From assembly GCF_943734655.1 (NCBI RefSeq), contig NC_071355.1, positions 226,987,027 through 227,051,026 on the forward strand: a DNA stretch of 64,000 nucleotides, given 5' to 3'. The notes under the pieces are model-generated. The model was given only the letters and a program-made list of their open reading frames with translations, did not search any database and was not told the origin of the DNA. Source of the stretch: Sabethes cyaneus (lineage: Eukaryota; Arthropoda; Insecta; Diptera; Culicidae). The position numbers and the translations under genes are program-made. How positions within the stretch are numbered: the stretch's first letter is position 1; every line of letters starts with the position of its first letter. This document shows positions 24,147-34,869 of the stretch, one piece after another.

Positions 24147-26422
24147 TTAATCAATATCGTGTCCGTCTTCAGCCATTTTGGATTTTTTGCTAATTTTAAC
24201 AATTTTCGTCTTACCATCTAGGATCGATTTCACTTTAAGAAGCTCTTCTTCTAGCAGCAGAATCGCCTCTTGCAAACGTCCGATTTGATCACTGCAACCA
24301 CAATGGTAATTATCATAAACGGGTGCATTATCGGCTGCTTTGGAACTAGGAGTTAACAAGTGATTGAGAGTTCCCCTAACTAAAAGAGGTCTGCCGGGAG
24401 AGAGAGCGTCCAGTACATGGGACAGAGGTTTCTTAACTTCCTGCTTGACAACAACACTGCTTGGGTAGGAATTATCATAACTTGACGGGTAACTGCTCAC
24501 GTAAGAGTTATCATAAGTTGACGGATAAGCTGAATATTCCTTAGTGTCTACTACATGGGCCAGGGGTTTCTTGATAACCTTCTGGGCAACGACACTGCTG
24601 ACGTAAGAGTTATCGTAACTGGACGGATAACTGCTCACGTACGAGTTATCATAAGTTGACGGATAAGTCGAATGTTCCTTAGTGTTCACTATATAGCCCA
24701 AAGGTTTCTTGACCACAGTGCTTGGGTAGGAGGTATCGTAAGTTGACGGATAATGTTCCTTAGTGTTTTCTACGTAGCCCAAAGGCTTCTTGACCACAGT
24801 GCTAGGGTAAGAGTTATCGTATGTTGACGGATAATGTTCCTTAGTGTTTTCTACATAGCCCAAAGGCTTCTTGACCACAGTGCTAGGGTAAGAGTTATCA
24901 TATGTTGACGGATAATGTTCCTTAGTGTTTTCTACATAGCCCCAAGGCTTCTTGACCACAGTGCTAGGGTAAGAGTTATCATATGTTGACGGATAATGTT
25001 CTTTAGTATTTTCTACATAGCCCAAAGGCTTCTTGACCACACTGATAGGGTAAGAGTTATCGTATGTTGACGGATAATGTTCCTTAGTGCTTTCTACATA
25101 GCCCAAAGGCTTCTTGACCACGCTGCTTGGGTAAGAGTTATCGTATGTTGACGGATAATGTTCCTTAGTGTTTTCTACATAGCCCAAAGGCTTCTTGACC
25201 ACAGTGCTAGGGTAAGAGTTATCATATGTTGACGGATAATGTTCCTTAGTATTTTCTACATAGCCCAGAGGTTTCTTAACGACACTGCTTGGGTAGGAGT
25301 TATCATAGGTTGGCGGGTAAGCTGAATGCTCCTTAGTGTCTACAACATGGGCCAGAGGTTTCTTGACGATACTGCTCACGTGGGATTTGTTATAAGTTGG
25401 CAGATATACTGGATCCTCAATGAACTGTGGAGCTTCTTTACCTTCCTTCTTACCACTTGATGCTTTTTCCAGTAGAGATTGTTTTGGGATCTCCTCGTAT
25501 TTAGAAGTAGTAACTGGGACAGTATACTCGTATTTAGGATTAGTAATTGGAACAGTATATTTGTATGTAGGTGCTGTAGTTGGGACAGTATGCTTGTGTT
25601 TAGGAGTGACAGTTGGAGCAGTATACTTGTATTTAGGTGTAGTATTTGGGACAGTATGTTTGTATTTAGGAGTGGTGGTAGTAGTAGTAGTTTCTACGTA
25701 CTTGTCATGATGATGATGGAAAGGATACTTAGGATAGTAGGAGGTATCATGGTTATCGTATGTTGGTTCAGCATATCCAGGTTGATCGTAGCCCGGTTGA
25801 ATGTAGCTTGGTTGCTCGTAACTTGATTGTTCTTCGTAGCTCGATTGTTCGTAGCTTGGCTGATCGTAGCTGGGTTGGATATAACTTGGCTCAACATAGC
25901 TTGGAAAGTAGTTACCGTCATAATCCAGAACTGGAGCTGCATCATAATAAGTGGCCGAACGCTTTTGTTTAATTGAATCCTTTGTGGCCTCGTCAACTGA
26001 GTGACTTGCTTCTTTTACTAGAATTTTCTTTATACTATTGTCGGTTAAATCTTCATGTTCATGCTGCGTGGTAGTAGATTGTGGTACTGGAAAAAAAATT
26101 ATCATATAAGCATTTAGAGGCACACTCAAAAATTAAAGCTTTAGTATTTCCATTTGATTCATGTTTATATACAAAACATGAATCAAATTTGAAGCTTGCA
26201 TTGAACTTTATTCTAATTTGTTGGTGATGATAATAATACAACACTTATTGTTCTTACAATATCTATGTTAGGAGAAGAACATTTTTTTTAAATTGTAAGT
26301 TCAACCAGTGTTTCACCACGCTTTTTCTTTGCTTCGAAATTTGACTTACCTTCGTTTGCCTGTATATTTGCAGAACAGATCCCTAGTACGACACATGCTG
26401 ATATCCACCACAAATTCCACAT
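24147..26422 (-). CDS. Secreted tyrosine-rich tandem-repeat protein, two exons
   Basis: Exon 1 is 26422-26350 and exon 2 is 26086-24147 (acceptor TTCCAG), joined in phase 1, for 670 aa. The first exon encodes a hydrophobic signal peptide (about residues 1-19). Then come Q-P-S-Y repeats (about 75-130), a threonine run, roughly 14-residue PKYKHTVP-type repeats (about 145-210), and eight near-identical 27-residue units of the type EHYPSTYDNSYPS..VVKKPLGYVENTK in order, followed by two longer variants. The C-terminus has a CGC pair and a leucine-rich coiled-coil helix. No named family is recognised. Tyr-rich secreted repeats suggest a crosslinkable matrix, cuticle or eggshell protein, which is inference. 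The neighbour at 31.5 kb shares the plan. Confidence 0.85.
24690..25330 (-). repeat. 81-bp coding tandem repeat array
   Basis: Seven units of exactly 81 bp plus a partial unit encode the 27-residue repeats. Units differ at only a few bases each (for example LGY/WGY, DNS/DTS, PST/PSS/PIS), so the array was homogenised or expanded recently. Confidence 0.9.
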
Positions 26423-26480
26423 TTTTACAAATGTTTCACTTCACTAGAACAACCTCGGCGTTAGATTGCTGACTTGATTC

Positions 26481-26512
26481 TGAGTGAGATGTGCTGGAGC
26501 CTAGCTTATTTA
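26481..26512 (-). promoter_or_regulatory. Core promoter of the tyrosine-rich repeat gene
   Basis: A TATA-like TAAATAAG (26505-26512, - strand) lies 31 bases before the A of an initiator-like CTCAGA (A at 26481), which is the expected spacing. The 5' UTR would be about 59 bases. Confidence 0.5.
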
Positions 26513-26519
26513 GTTGGAA

Positions 26520-27589
26520 AATTTCCACGAACAGGTACTGAATTTACAGATTTCTCAGCGAAGGATGGTCGTTTGTTTCGAAACATGTGATCAGTAAATG
26601 TTATGTATCGTTTACCGACTGCCCAGGTAGAACTTGTTTCTTGTTTTTGTTAGCTTTTTTGAGACATTTATTACTAACACTAACGCAATTTCTTCTTAGG
26701 TTTCTATAACCGCCAATATAGTAAGGAGTAATAAGGAAGTAGGCAGCTGAATCAGTATCTGCATGATTTATGTTAATAATGGTATCTGAAAAACCGGAAA
26801 ACACGGGTAAACACATTAACTTAAATTTTTGAACATTTTGAGGCACATGTTTCAAATGACCAGAGTTGCAATGTTCCATTCAAGTTTGGATTGGCTTTTC
26901 CAAATTTAATAATTGTTCACATACATAGTGTGTCCTAAAATTAAATGTTCAGATTTTTATTCTTCATCCTTTTCTCGTTATGTTTTGTGGTTTTGTTTTA
27001 ACCTAGAATCTAGAAAAATGTGTAACATCTTTTCCATAATGTTTATCAGGAGGCGAACCAGCCGCACGCTGAAAACTTCTACAATAAAGAATCTAACCTT
27101 ATCTAATTTGTTAAGTAATAGAGAATAATCTAGACAAGTATAAGACTCTATTTATCTATCCTTTTGAAATTTTGTTTTTTTTTTTAAATAATTACTGTTG
27201 ACGATTTTTGAAGGAATCTTCAAATGCTAGTCAACAATCGACGGCGCATATATGGATCGTTAGTTTTTAGGAACAAAACAATAAACGCTATCGTGAATTT
27301 TTGTATCACTAAAAACTTATGAGTTGCCGGAAAAGAAAAAAAAACATATTTTGGAAATTTTCCATGGGATGTGACGCATATTTTGTCATTTTTGTACCGT
27401 GCAAAGTTTTGTGAAAAACTTACACATTCCTCACATTTTCACACCAGAATGCTTGGTTCAATAGTTTTATTTTTTAAATTAGCAATCTCCTATTAGCAAA
27501 AGCTGTACAAACTGCTTTACGCTGCATATTGGAAAAATAACACACCGCTAATAAAAATATTTTGTTTTGTATGCTATAGTATGTTTGCT
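26520..27589. other. No recognised gene
   Basis: Intergenic AT-rich sequence upstream of the tyrosine-rich gene; no supportable feature. Confidence 0.4.
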
Positions 27590-27593
27590 TTAA

Positions 27594-27805
27594 CGGGAAA
27601 TTAGCAATCATTAACTTTTCGTCGGAGAGCCCAATTTCCGAAGCAGTTTTTGGGCCCAAACGCGGGGTTCTGTTTTAAAAAATATAAATGCTGCTTTCTT
27701 CTTGTCAATCTAAACACAGCGAATATATTTTCATGAACAGAATTTGTGTTTCAAACAAAAAAACTGCTTTTGAAATTGGCAGAATCGATGACTGCTAATG
27801 TCACC
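27594..27805. mobile_element. MITE family G, full-length copy, TTAA-flanked
   Basis: 212 bp between TTAA at 27590-27593 and 27806-27809, ends CGGGAAATTAGCAATCATTA and, inverted, GGTGACATTAGCAGTCATCG. Clearly the same element as at 20.4 kb. Confidence 0.8.
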
Positions 27806-28044
27806 TTAATACCGCGTAGCGCCTAATACAGCGCTTTTCAAAGAAATGTGGCGATACCCTAGGAGTCTTACTAGATGCAGAATATATCAGTCAAAGTCCC
27901 TAGCAAAGAAGATTCGGAAAAACCGAATCGTTCACGGTAATCGGTAACTGGTTACAAAAGAAGATTGACGCTTCTTTTCGGTGGCTGCAAGCTGATCAAC
28001 CATGTGTGGATCACAATTATGCCACAATGCTCCGCATCAGTTGG

Positions 28045-28258
28045 CCGCTTAGTTGGTTTCGTCGAGGTACGGTGCTGGTCTTAACAAGCCAGTCGCCGTA
28101 TGTTTGAATCTCGGCTAGGTGGTGCTGCTAGATATAGGAGTCAGTAGGATTTTTACACTAGCCCCGTAATTGCCCTGTACTCTAATAGCCGCCCGCGAAG
28201 TCGATAAAGAAGGGTCAAGTCTTAGAAAGGCCGTTTAATCCCACGGTTTTTGCTTTCT
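28045..28258 (+). repeat. SINE S1 (copy d, near full length)
   Basis: Contains the A-box-like TGGTTTCGTCGAGG, the B-box-like GTTTGAATCTC, GTCAGTAGGATT, CACTAGCCCCGTAATTG, a GCGAAGTC word, GATAAAGAAGGGTCAAGTC and a terminal GGTTTTTGCTTT. Confidence 0.75.
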
Positions 28259-28497
28259 ACTCTGCATTATATTGAAGTAGATTAACGAATTCCACGATTC
28301 TCTTTTACTGGTACTCTCTGACTTTGACCTTGACAGTTTGAAAGACTCAACCAGGAAGAGGAGTTCCAGATATGTAAGCTAAGGCCATCCAATCGAGGCG
28401 CAGTACGAGGGTGACCATATCGGTTCAACAGGACATTTTTTTCCCAAACATGCCGATGAAGAGTTACTTACTTAAGTGGCTTGCTGTCCTATAAGAC

Positions 28498-28800
28498 AAA
28501 GCCTGTTAAACAAGGTTTCTCCAGTTACCTCGGTTGTGGGCTTCCGCTCTCCAATTCCTCGGACACCGAGTACTCTCCGTCGAATCTCGCTCCACCTGGT
28601 CTAACCATGTTGCTCGCTGCGCTCCTGGTCGTTTTCTTCCTACCGGACTTGAGCCAAATACCATCTTTGCTAGGTAGTTATCCGGTATTCTTGCACCATG
28701 CCCTGCCCGTCGTATCTGTCCAGCAGCCACCTTTTGGATGCAGGGTTCGTCATAGAGCTGTGCAAGTTCATGGTTCATTCTCCGCCGTCGGTCGATGAAA
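28498..28800 (-). pseudogene. RTE-type LINE, C-terminal fragment
   Basis: A 90-codon open frame on the - strand reads MNHELAQLYDEP, AGQIRRAGHGARIPDN, then ATWLDQVERD and NWRAEAHNRGNWRNLV. These are the conserved C-terminal blocks (MNHEL..LY, RWAGHV.RM, WLDQVE.D, NWR..A.DR..WR) of RTE-like LINE polyproteins. Only the tail is present. Confidence 0.8.
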
Positions 28801-29099
28801 ATGTAGATTCGACAAATCGACCAACCTTGTGTGCTCCTTGTGTTTAGAGGTACAATTCACACAAAGCTAGACAAATATGATGATCGTGATGATGTACCAC
28901 TCCAACCATACAGATAACCAAATTCAAACACTGTTGTAGAGCCAAAATGCTCTCTTGTATAAATGCTATGGCGAGTTTCAATGAGCCAACTAAACCTAAC
29001 TGCCGTCGAAATGGTACCGAAAACCAGTAGAAAATTCGCCAAGTATTCTGGCAAGGCTCAAAAAAACATCATATAGGAGAGCAAAAAAGAATAAGGCCC

Positions 29100-29215
29100 G
29101 CGGTTACTCGTGCTGTATCAAGAGCCCGTCTTGGGCTATTCGTCGCCAATTCGTTGAGCATCTCGACACTCGCAAGTCGGCTGCAATCTGATCGCACTAC
29201 CCAGCACACCGCCCA
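29100..29215 (-). pseudogene. LINE C-terminal scrap
   Basis: The - strand sequence parallels 14835-14950 (same run around CGCAAGTCGG and TTCGTTGAGCATCTCGACAC), so it is a piece of the same LINE family tail. Confidence 0.5.
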
Positions 29216-29221
29216 GTCCGC

Positions 29222-29422
29222 CCAGTTAGCTTCGGGGTATGATGCTGGCCTAACAAGCTAGTCGTCGTATGTTCAAATCTTGACTGGAGAGGTGCTGCTA
29301 TAGAGTCAGTAGGATCGTTGCACTAGCACCTTAATTTTCCTGTACTCTAACAGCCGGCTGCGAAGTCTGTCGATAAAGAAGGGTGATGTCTAAAGACGGT
29401 ATAAACCCATGGCTTTGCTTTT
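29222..29422 (+). repeat. SINE S1 (copy e)
   Basis: TTAGCTTCGGGGTATGATGC, ATGTTCAAATCTTG, GTCAGTAGGATCGTTGCACT, GGCTGCGAAGTCTGTCGATA and the end word ATGGCTTTGCTTTT; one of the best-preserved copies. Confidence 0.8.
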
Positions 29423-29499
29423 AGGTTGCCTCTACCGTCTCAAAGTTGCTAGTAATGATATCAAAGTGGTCCACGAAGACAAGGAGTTGTTAACCTCAC

Positions 29500-29860
29500 A
29501 CCTTCAATAACGATGCTAAATAACACAACAACAGTCCAAAGGGCAATTCGAAAGGACTCAGTCGCATTAGTTGGCCCGGGTAATCAACCTTGTGTACTAA
29601 CTGCCACAGCTCTTCACGTTTAACTGTATCGTATGCTGCCTTGGAATCCACGACAATATAAACCGTGGGCATGTTGTACTCCCGAAAGCTCGGGAGGAAT
29701 TGTCTGAGTTTGAAAATTTGACCCATAGTAGCAGGGGCTCCCGTAAAGCTCGCCTGGTACTGCCCTACGAAATTTCTTGCTATTGTTGCAAGATGCCGTA
29801 ACAAAATCTGGGAGCACCTTATATTCAGTCGGTAGGTTGGAGCGCACAGTTACTGGTACT
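29500..29860 (-). pseudogene. LINE reverse transcriptase palm fragment
   Basis: The - strand reads LPTEYKVLPDFV (RT) and, in another frame, NFVGQYQASFTGAPATMGQI, then IFKLRQFL, DSKAAYDTVKREELW and LMRLS. The DSKAAYD block corresponds to the first RT catalytic aspartate region (usual DFKAAYD). Truncated at both ends. Confidence 0.75.
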
Positions 29861-30723
29861 AGGTAACGATTCTGGGTGTATCCGCATCCCGTTGGGAACG
29901 CATATTGATGATATTTGATAAAAAAAACGGCCCGTCGATGACAATTTGATAGATTAGGCTGATCCCAAGGTAGGCTTGTGGATAGCTTGGGAAAAAGTGC
30001 TTCCGATCACCAGGCCTCGAAAAGCTACAAAGTTCTCGGTCATGTCGGTGTGCAGGTAATAGACTTGACCACCGGTCTAACATTGCATTTCTATCGACCT
30101 GGGTATTCATAACCCCGATGACGATTTTTATGTTCCATGGAGATCAACTGTCGTACGTCTCGTCGCCGAGTCTACAGTAGTTTAAATAGTTGAAAGTATG
30201 CTACATATACAAAACAGAAAATGTAAAATTGGGCATCGAAATATTTATGACGACGAGATAACCTATGGTCTTAGAAAGACTGACAAAGTAGGACTTTAAA
30301 AACATTTGTACTTCAGTTTCTTTAGCGAAGCAGGATTTCATTTTGAAAATCAGGATTTTCCGCTGTAAACCAGGACACCAGGACAACGCTTGCGAAAACA
30401 GGACATGTCCTGGTAAATCAGGACGTGTGGTCACCTTGACGTTGCGTTCTCGTGCCCTTGCACAAATGTTGTTGCATAATGGTGTCTTGCCTGAAGGTTA
30501 TTGCTACATGCTGGTAAGGTTCAAATCGTGGATCTCCCAACTTGGTAAAAAGCTACGAACCTAGCATCTAAGTGCTGCTTTAATTACCCTCCCTTTATCC
30601 GCGAATTTTCCGCTGTTTCCACTTATCGTCATGTCTTATCCTGGGGGTATTATAAAATACTATTGTTTCTTTACTTACTTTTACTAGTTCCTTCGTCTAC
30701 TGGAAAGATTGCTGGGAAGGTCA
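29861..30723. other. No recognised gene
   Basis: Mixed sequence, possibly LINE or SINE remains, but nothing clear. An echo of the words AGGACA/CAGGAC at 28430 and 30360-30425 suggests a duplicated or interrupted segment. Confidence 0.35.
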
Positions 30724-30835
30724 ATCGCGGTTAGCATTCACGCCTCTCACGCCGAGGACCCGGGTTCAAATCCCAACACTGCAGAAGTCACGAATTCCCC
30801 AAGCTGTTAAAATGACTATAATCAAACAAAAAAAA
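30724..30835 (+). repeat. tRNA-derived SINE, family S4
   Basis: GGTTAGCATTCACGCCTCTC (A-box region), then GACCCGGGTTCAAATCCCAA (B box GGTTCAAATCC) and an A-rich tail about 50 bases later. This tRNA-like head is common to culicine SINEs. Only one copy is in the window. Confidence 0.6.
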
Positions 30836-31462
30836 AGATTGCTATTATAAAAACATTCCAAATAATGTCATGATCCTTTTATAAGTCAAGACGAAATAAA
30901 TGAGTCTAATAATTAACAAGTCTCATTCTTTACTTCAAAACATTACTGTAATTTTATTTGTTTATTTGTACATATTAACAGGCCTTGGGACCCAAATGAT
31001 ATACTTTAACCTAAGAATTACGCTCTATTGTTAAAAGACGATTTTCAGCACATTTCGGCTGACTCAAATTCGAGGCTGGAACAAAAACTGTAGACATAAA
31101 TTTTTTCTCAGCTAACTTTCCAAATCGTCTAGCGTTTTTAAAACTTAGATTACGTAATATCTGAGTTTGTAAACTAATCAATGCGGTATCAGTTTCAGTA
31201 GTTCACATATTTTAATTTCATTTGACCTATGATTTTTAATACATTCTTATACAATTTGTCTTCATTCGCAATCTTAAATCGGATGGAAAACGATTGACCC
31301 TGGGATTGGATAAGTTAGGCTCTTTTCCTCATCACTTTTCACTGTTCTTTCTTTACAAATTTTGAGATCGTTACATCCCTTGATTTTAAACTTTCACTAG
31401 AAAAGAGCCATCAAAGTGCCTCTGGAGGCAAACCTTACCGTCGCCACAGGGTCTTTCATCTG
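30836..31462. other. Intergenic, 3' flank of the 201-aa gene
   Basis: No gene seen; no clear - strand poly(A) signal close to the stop at 31463. Confidence 0.4.
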
Positions 31463-32215
31463 TCAGTATCCTCCGGGTCTTCGCTGAATGATTTCCGCAT
31501 CCGGTTTCCGGGTTGGTCGGAGGGCCTCCTGCATCGCCAGGTATAGCTGCATCTGCGTCAACTGGTCCTCCAGCTGCTTGAGAGCCAACTTCAAATGGTC
31601 GCTCTTTTTCTGTAGATCATCCATAGAACTGCTACTTGAGGCAATTTCTCCGACCATATACTTCTTAGGTTTATCAGACAAAGCCTGGTGAACTTGATCG
31701 AAGGCACTCTTCACCTCGTCGGCCATCTTGTCGTGATAGTTGTCGAGAGTCTCCGTAATATAGTTGTATTTTTTGTTGTGGTCCTCCACCATGCCATGCC
31801 AGTACTTGTCCGTGGTGGACGCTACAGGATATGACGTGGTCAAATTGACGTCATCATAGCTGGGTGTGCTGTAATATTGATAGTACGCCGGTAGAGTGTT
31901 CTGAGTGTTCGTTTCGTGTTGCGCGGTGTAGTCAACATGATCGCCAGAAGGAATGGCTTTTGATTGAGCAGGTACCTCGATGCTTTCGTATTCTGCAAAT
32001 AAATGAAATGGTTTTAGAGTAATTCCGAGAAAATAAAGTCTATTTATGACTGTCTTTAAGACATTTAGATAATAGTAATAGTAACAAGTACGCTCCTCAT
32101 AATATTCCTTCAAAATTTACAAGTAACCACTTTACTTACCTGACTTAGTGACAATTGGATTTGCAAATCCTGCTGCCATTAAAGAAATCAGATAAGACAC
32201 CACGAAGCAACGCAT
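31463..32215 (-). CDS. Secreted protein with Tyr-rich body and C-terminal coiled coil, two exons
   Basis: Exon 1 is 32215-32140 and exon 2 is 31992-31463, joined in phase 1 after residue 25, for 201 aa. The first exon encodes a signal peptide (hydrophobic residues about 4-18, ending near GFAN). The body is rich in Tyr, Ser and Thr (YYQYYSTPSYDD, residues about 60-75), then a long amphipathic region: YITETLDNYHDKMADEV, a serine run (SSSSS), and a heptad-like helix DHLKLALKQLEDQLTQMQL before a basic tail ending RPGGY. No named family is recognised. The intron position and phase match the 670-aa gene 5 kb away, so the two are likely diverged relatives, both on the - strand. Confidence 0.85.
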
Positions 32216-32248
32216 GTTTCTGTTCGTTATGCGAAAGTAAGTAATCAA

Positions 32249-32280
32249 TGTCAACTCAATTGAAAGAAATAGCTTTTATA
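32249..32280 (-). promoter_or_regulatory. Core promoter with TATA box
   Basis: TATAAAAG on the - strand at 32273-32280 with a CA start dinucleotide 31 bases downstream (A at 32249). The ATG at 32215 follows a roughly 34-base leader. Confidence 0.65.
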
Positions 32281-33073
32281 CCCTAATTTCTTCCGCCTGT
32301 TCGAGTAGAATATCCAAATAGGAAACGATCCGGTTTCGCATAACTGGATTCATGCCTTATTTATATCCATTAACTCTTACCTATCGCGTTGAGGTAAACC
32401 ATGCAGTTCGGGGAATACATATAACACATACATTTCGGTTTCCTTTACAACGTAAACCGAATGTGGGGTTTATTCACCATAAATAATCTAGATAACTTTT
32501 ATACTTCAATCAGTGATTGTGATATAACTTAATTAATACGTATTCAAAGTCGGTTCGTTTATTAAAACAATTTCAACTTTTTTGTATTTATTTATGCTCT
32601 ATGAAGAATACCTTTATTCTTATCATCAGTTGTACATGTTGTTTGACTGAAATGAAATTTCTTAAAAAACATCATAGTCATGTCATACAATCTTACTGCT
32701 AATATGCTAATATTATGAGTATTTCAAATGCTTCGTATTTTGTACAAAAGTACACATTATTGGAATGAAAATAAATAGCATCGGATAACGCACCACACAT
32801 CTAACCAATCGCATTCAAACACTCGTTTATTCCGCCGACGGTAGAGTCGTGTTTTGTTGTGATAACAAGCTAGGAAAATCCCCTCTGTAATTGTAGTTGT
32901 CGAGTTTCCTTTTGACCCATCCGCCAAAACCCACGTAAATGCAGTGTAGAATAAATAAATAAACCTAAAACTAGTCTAGAGACGCCCACCGATAGGCATC
33001 GTCGTCTAAGGGCTTATTATTTAGGTAGGGACACTTTCTAAACCGGCGACCATGTGCAGGTAATCAGTTACTT
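32281..33073. other. Intergenic and 3' flank of the chitin-binding gene
   Basis: Divergent from nothing: both neighbours are on the - strand. A - strand AATAAA lies near 32825-32830. No further gene was seen. Confidence 0.4.
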
Positions 33074-34861
33074 TCAACTGCACGTAACCGTCGCATCGCA
33101 GTACTTTGGACAGCGATATGTATCGTTGGGTACACAGATTTCACCATTAAATATATAGTTTTTCGAACAGGATAAAACGGATTTTTTACCATCGATGCAG
33201 AAAAAATATTCCTCACAATTGCTGTCGTAATCTGTTTGGAAGCCATTTTTAGTGCAGGTCGGTTCACAAGAACGTGGTATGCAGTTCACTAAAGGATTCG
33301 CGGCAGCCTCGCCATGTGGGCAGGTATAGCAATCCGGTGATACACAGCTATTTCCGTTGAAAAGCTTACTACCTCGGCATGTAAGAGTTTGTAGTTTCTC
33401 ACCCCTCTGACAGTAGTAATAGTTCCGGCAATGCGATTGCAGATCATGATAATATCCATCGGACTTATCACTACAAACTAAATCTTCGGTGCAAAACGTG
33501 TTCCCAAGACGATCTATGCAATGGTCGTTACTGAATACTTGTCCCGGATTGCATAGATAGGAAGTTTTGCTTCCTTCTGAACAATAGTAATATGAACGAC
33601 ACCCGCTGGTCGGGTCCCGATAGTAGCCATTTGGTTTGTTTACACATGAACCGGAGCTCGCACTGGGACAGGAGTATTTAGAAGAACTGACACAATTTTC
33701 GCCATCAAAAACAAGTCCATTCGGACACCGAAATGTAGTTTTATTGCCGTTGAAACAGTAGAAATATTGGGCACATTTGGATGCGTCAGAAAAATCCTGA
33801 TAAAATCCGGCTGAACGCTGAACACAATCACCAGAATATCCTGATCCGTGACAAATTTCACCACGTAGGGGCTCCACACATACATTTTTGGATGGATCGT
33901 ACTGAAAGCCCGTTGGACAAGAATGATTTTCTACTGTCTTTTGTTTCTCACAGCGAACAAAGTAGGAACAACCCTTCCTGGGATCCACATGGTATCCGTC
34001 TAATTTCTTTTCACAGATATCGCCCGGCAATGCCAGTCTTGGGCAATGATAAAGAAAATCTGGCACACACTGGGATCCGTTAAACAGGGTAGATTTGGGA
34101 CAGTCATGTCTAGACCCAGTTCGGCCACCAAGGCACTTGATATAGCTTTTGCATGTTTTAGAAGTTGGATCTAGATGAAGACCATCCGGTAGCCAAGAAC
34201 AAATGTCCTCTTCGTTGTCCATATAGTTACTCATGCAGCCGGACGATTCAATGCCTTCGGAGAAGGTACACATTCGAGTCATCTCATTGTACATATAGCC
34301 GGAAGGACACTCCAGCACATCAACTACACTGTTATCTTCACAGATCATATATTTCTTGCACTGCTCATCTTCGATAACGTGGTTTCCATTTTGAAGTCCA
34401 TAGCAACGCTGATCTCCGCTGAATGGTATTGCTACGGCTGATACGGTTGGACTTTCACAGTTTACCTTATTTTGTGGCGAGCATTGACTACCATCGAACA
34501 AATGGCCCTTTGGACAGTTGTCCATTGTAATAAGTTGGCCACCTTTACAATGGTATGATCTCCTGCATGCCTGCGTTGTATCCGCATACTGACCATCTGA
34601 TTTCCCGGTACAGATCGGTTCGTAACACGTTACTGAAATTACGATATGCATCTATTATTAGGGCCGTGATTAGTTGTGAAATTTCTTACTTTCTTGGCGA
34701 GTGCATTTTTGCTGGTCGAAATCGAAAACCGATTTATCGTTGCATTTGTAGCGAATTGCTTGACGCTGAAAGCATCGGTAATACGACGAACATCTGCTGG
34801 TGGGACTTGCGTAGAAAAACTCATCCTGGTGGGTGCATTTGAGATCTACTGCGGCGGCCAT
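33074..34861 (-). CDS. Protein with nine chitin-binding type 2 (CBM14/peritrophin-A) domains
   Basis: Exons 34861-34690 and 34632-33074, joined in phase 1 across a 57-base intron, give 576 aa from the ATG at 34861. Nine cysteine-patterned domains cover the whole chain: about residues 9-60, 65-116, 134-190, 202-254, 264-318, 327-379, 387-438, 444-495 and 513-565, most with the YY.C aromatic motif and six cysteines. Such proteins bind chitin in the peritrophic matrix, cuticle or tracheal lining. The first domain starts at Cys9 and no signal peptide precedes it, so the true start is probably in an upstream exon. The acceptors at 34869 and 34849 are both possible; a candidate first exon is at 40633-40900, and a small ATG exon at about 35031-35048 is another possibility. 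Confidence 0.9.
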
Positions 34862-34869
34862 GTGAACCC

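Noticed and set aside
25420..25996. Several open frames on both strands over the Tyr-rich gene
   Set aside because: They are shadows of the repetitive coding exon in other frames.
30724..30835. A possible tRNA gene at the GGGTTCAAATCCC box
   Set aside because: The acceptor stem does not close and an A-rich tail follows, so it is a SINE head.
33781..34377. Plus-strand frames over the chitin-binding gene
   Set aside because: They run antisense to well-supported cysteine-patterned domains.
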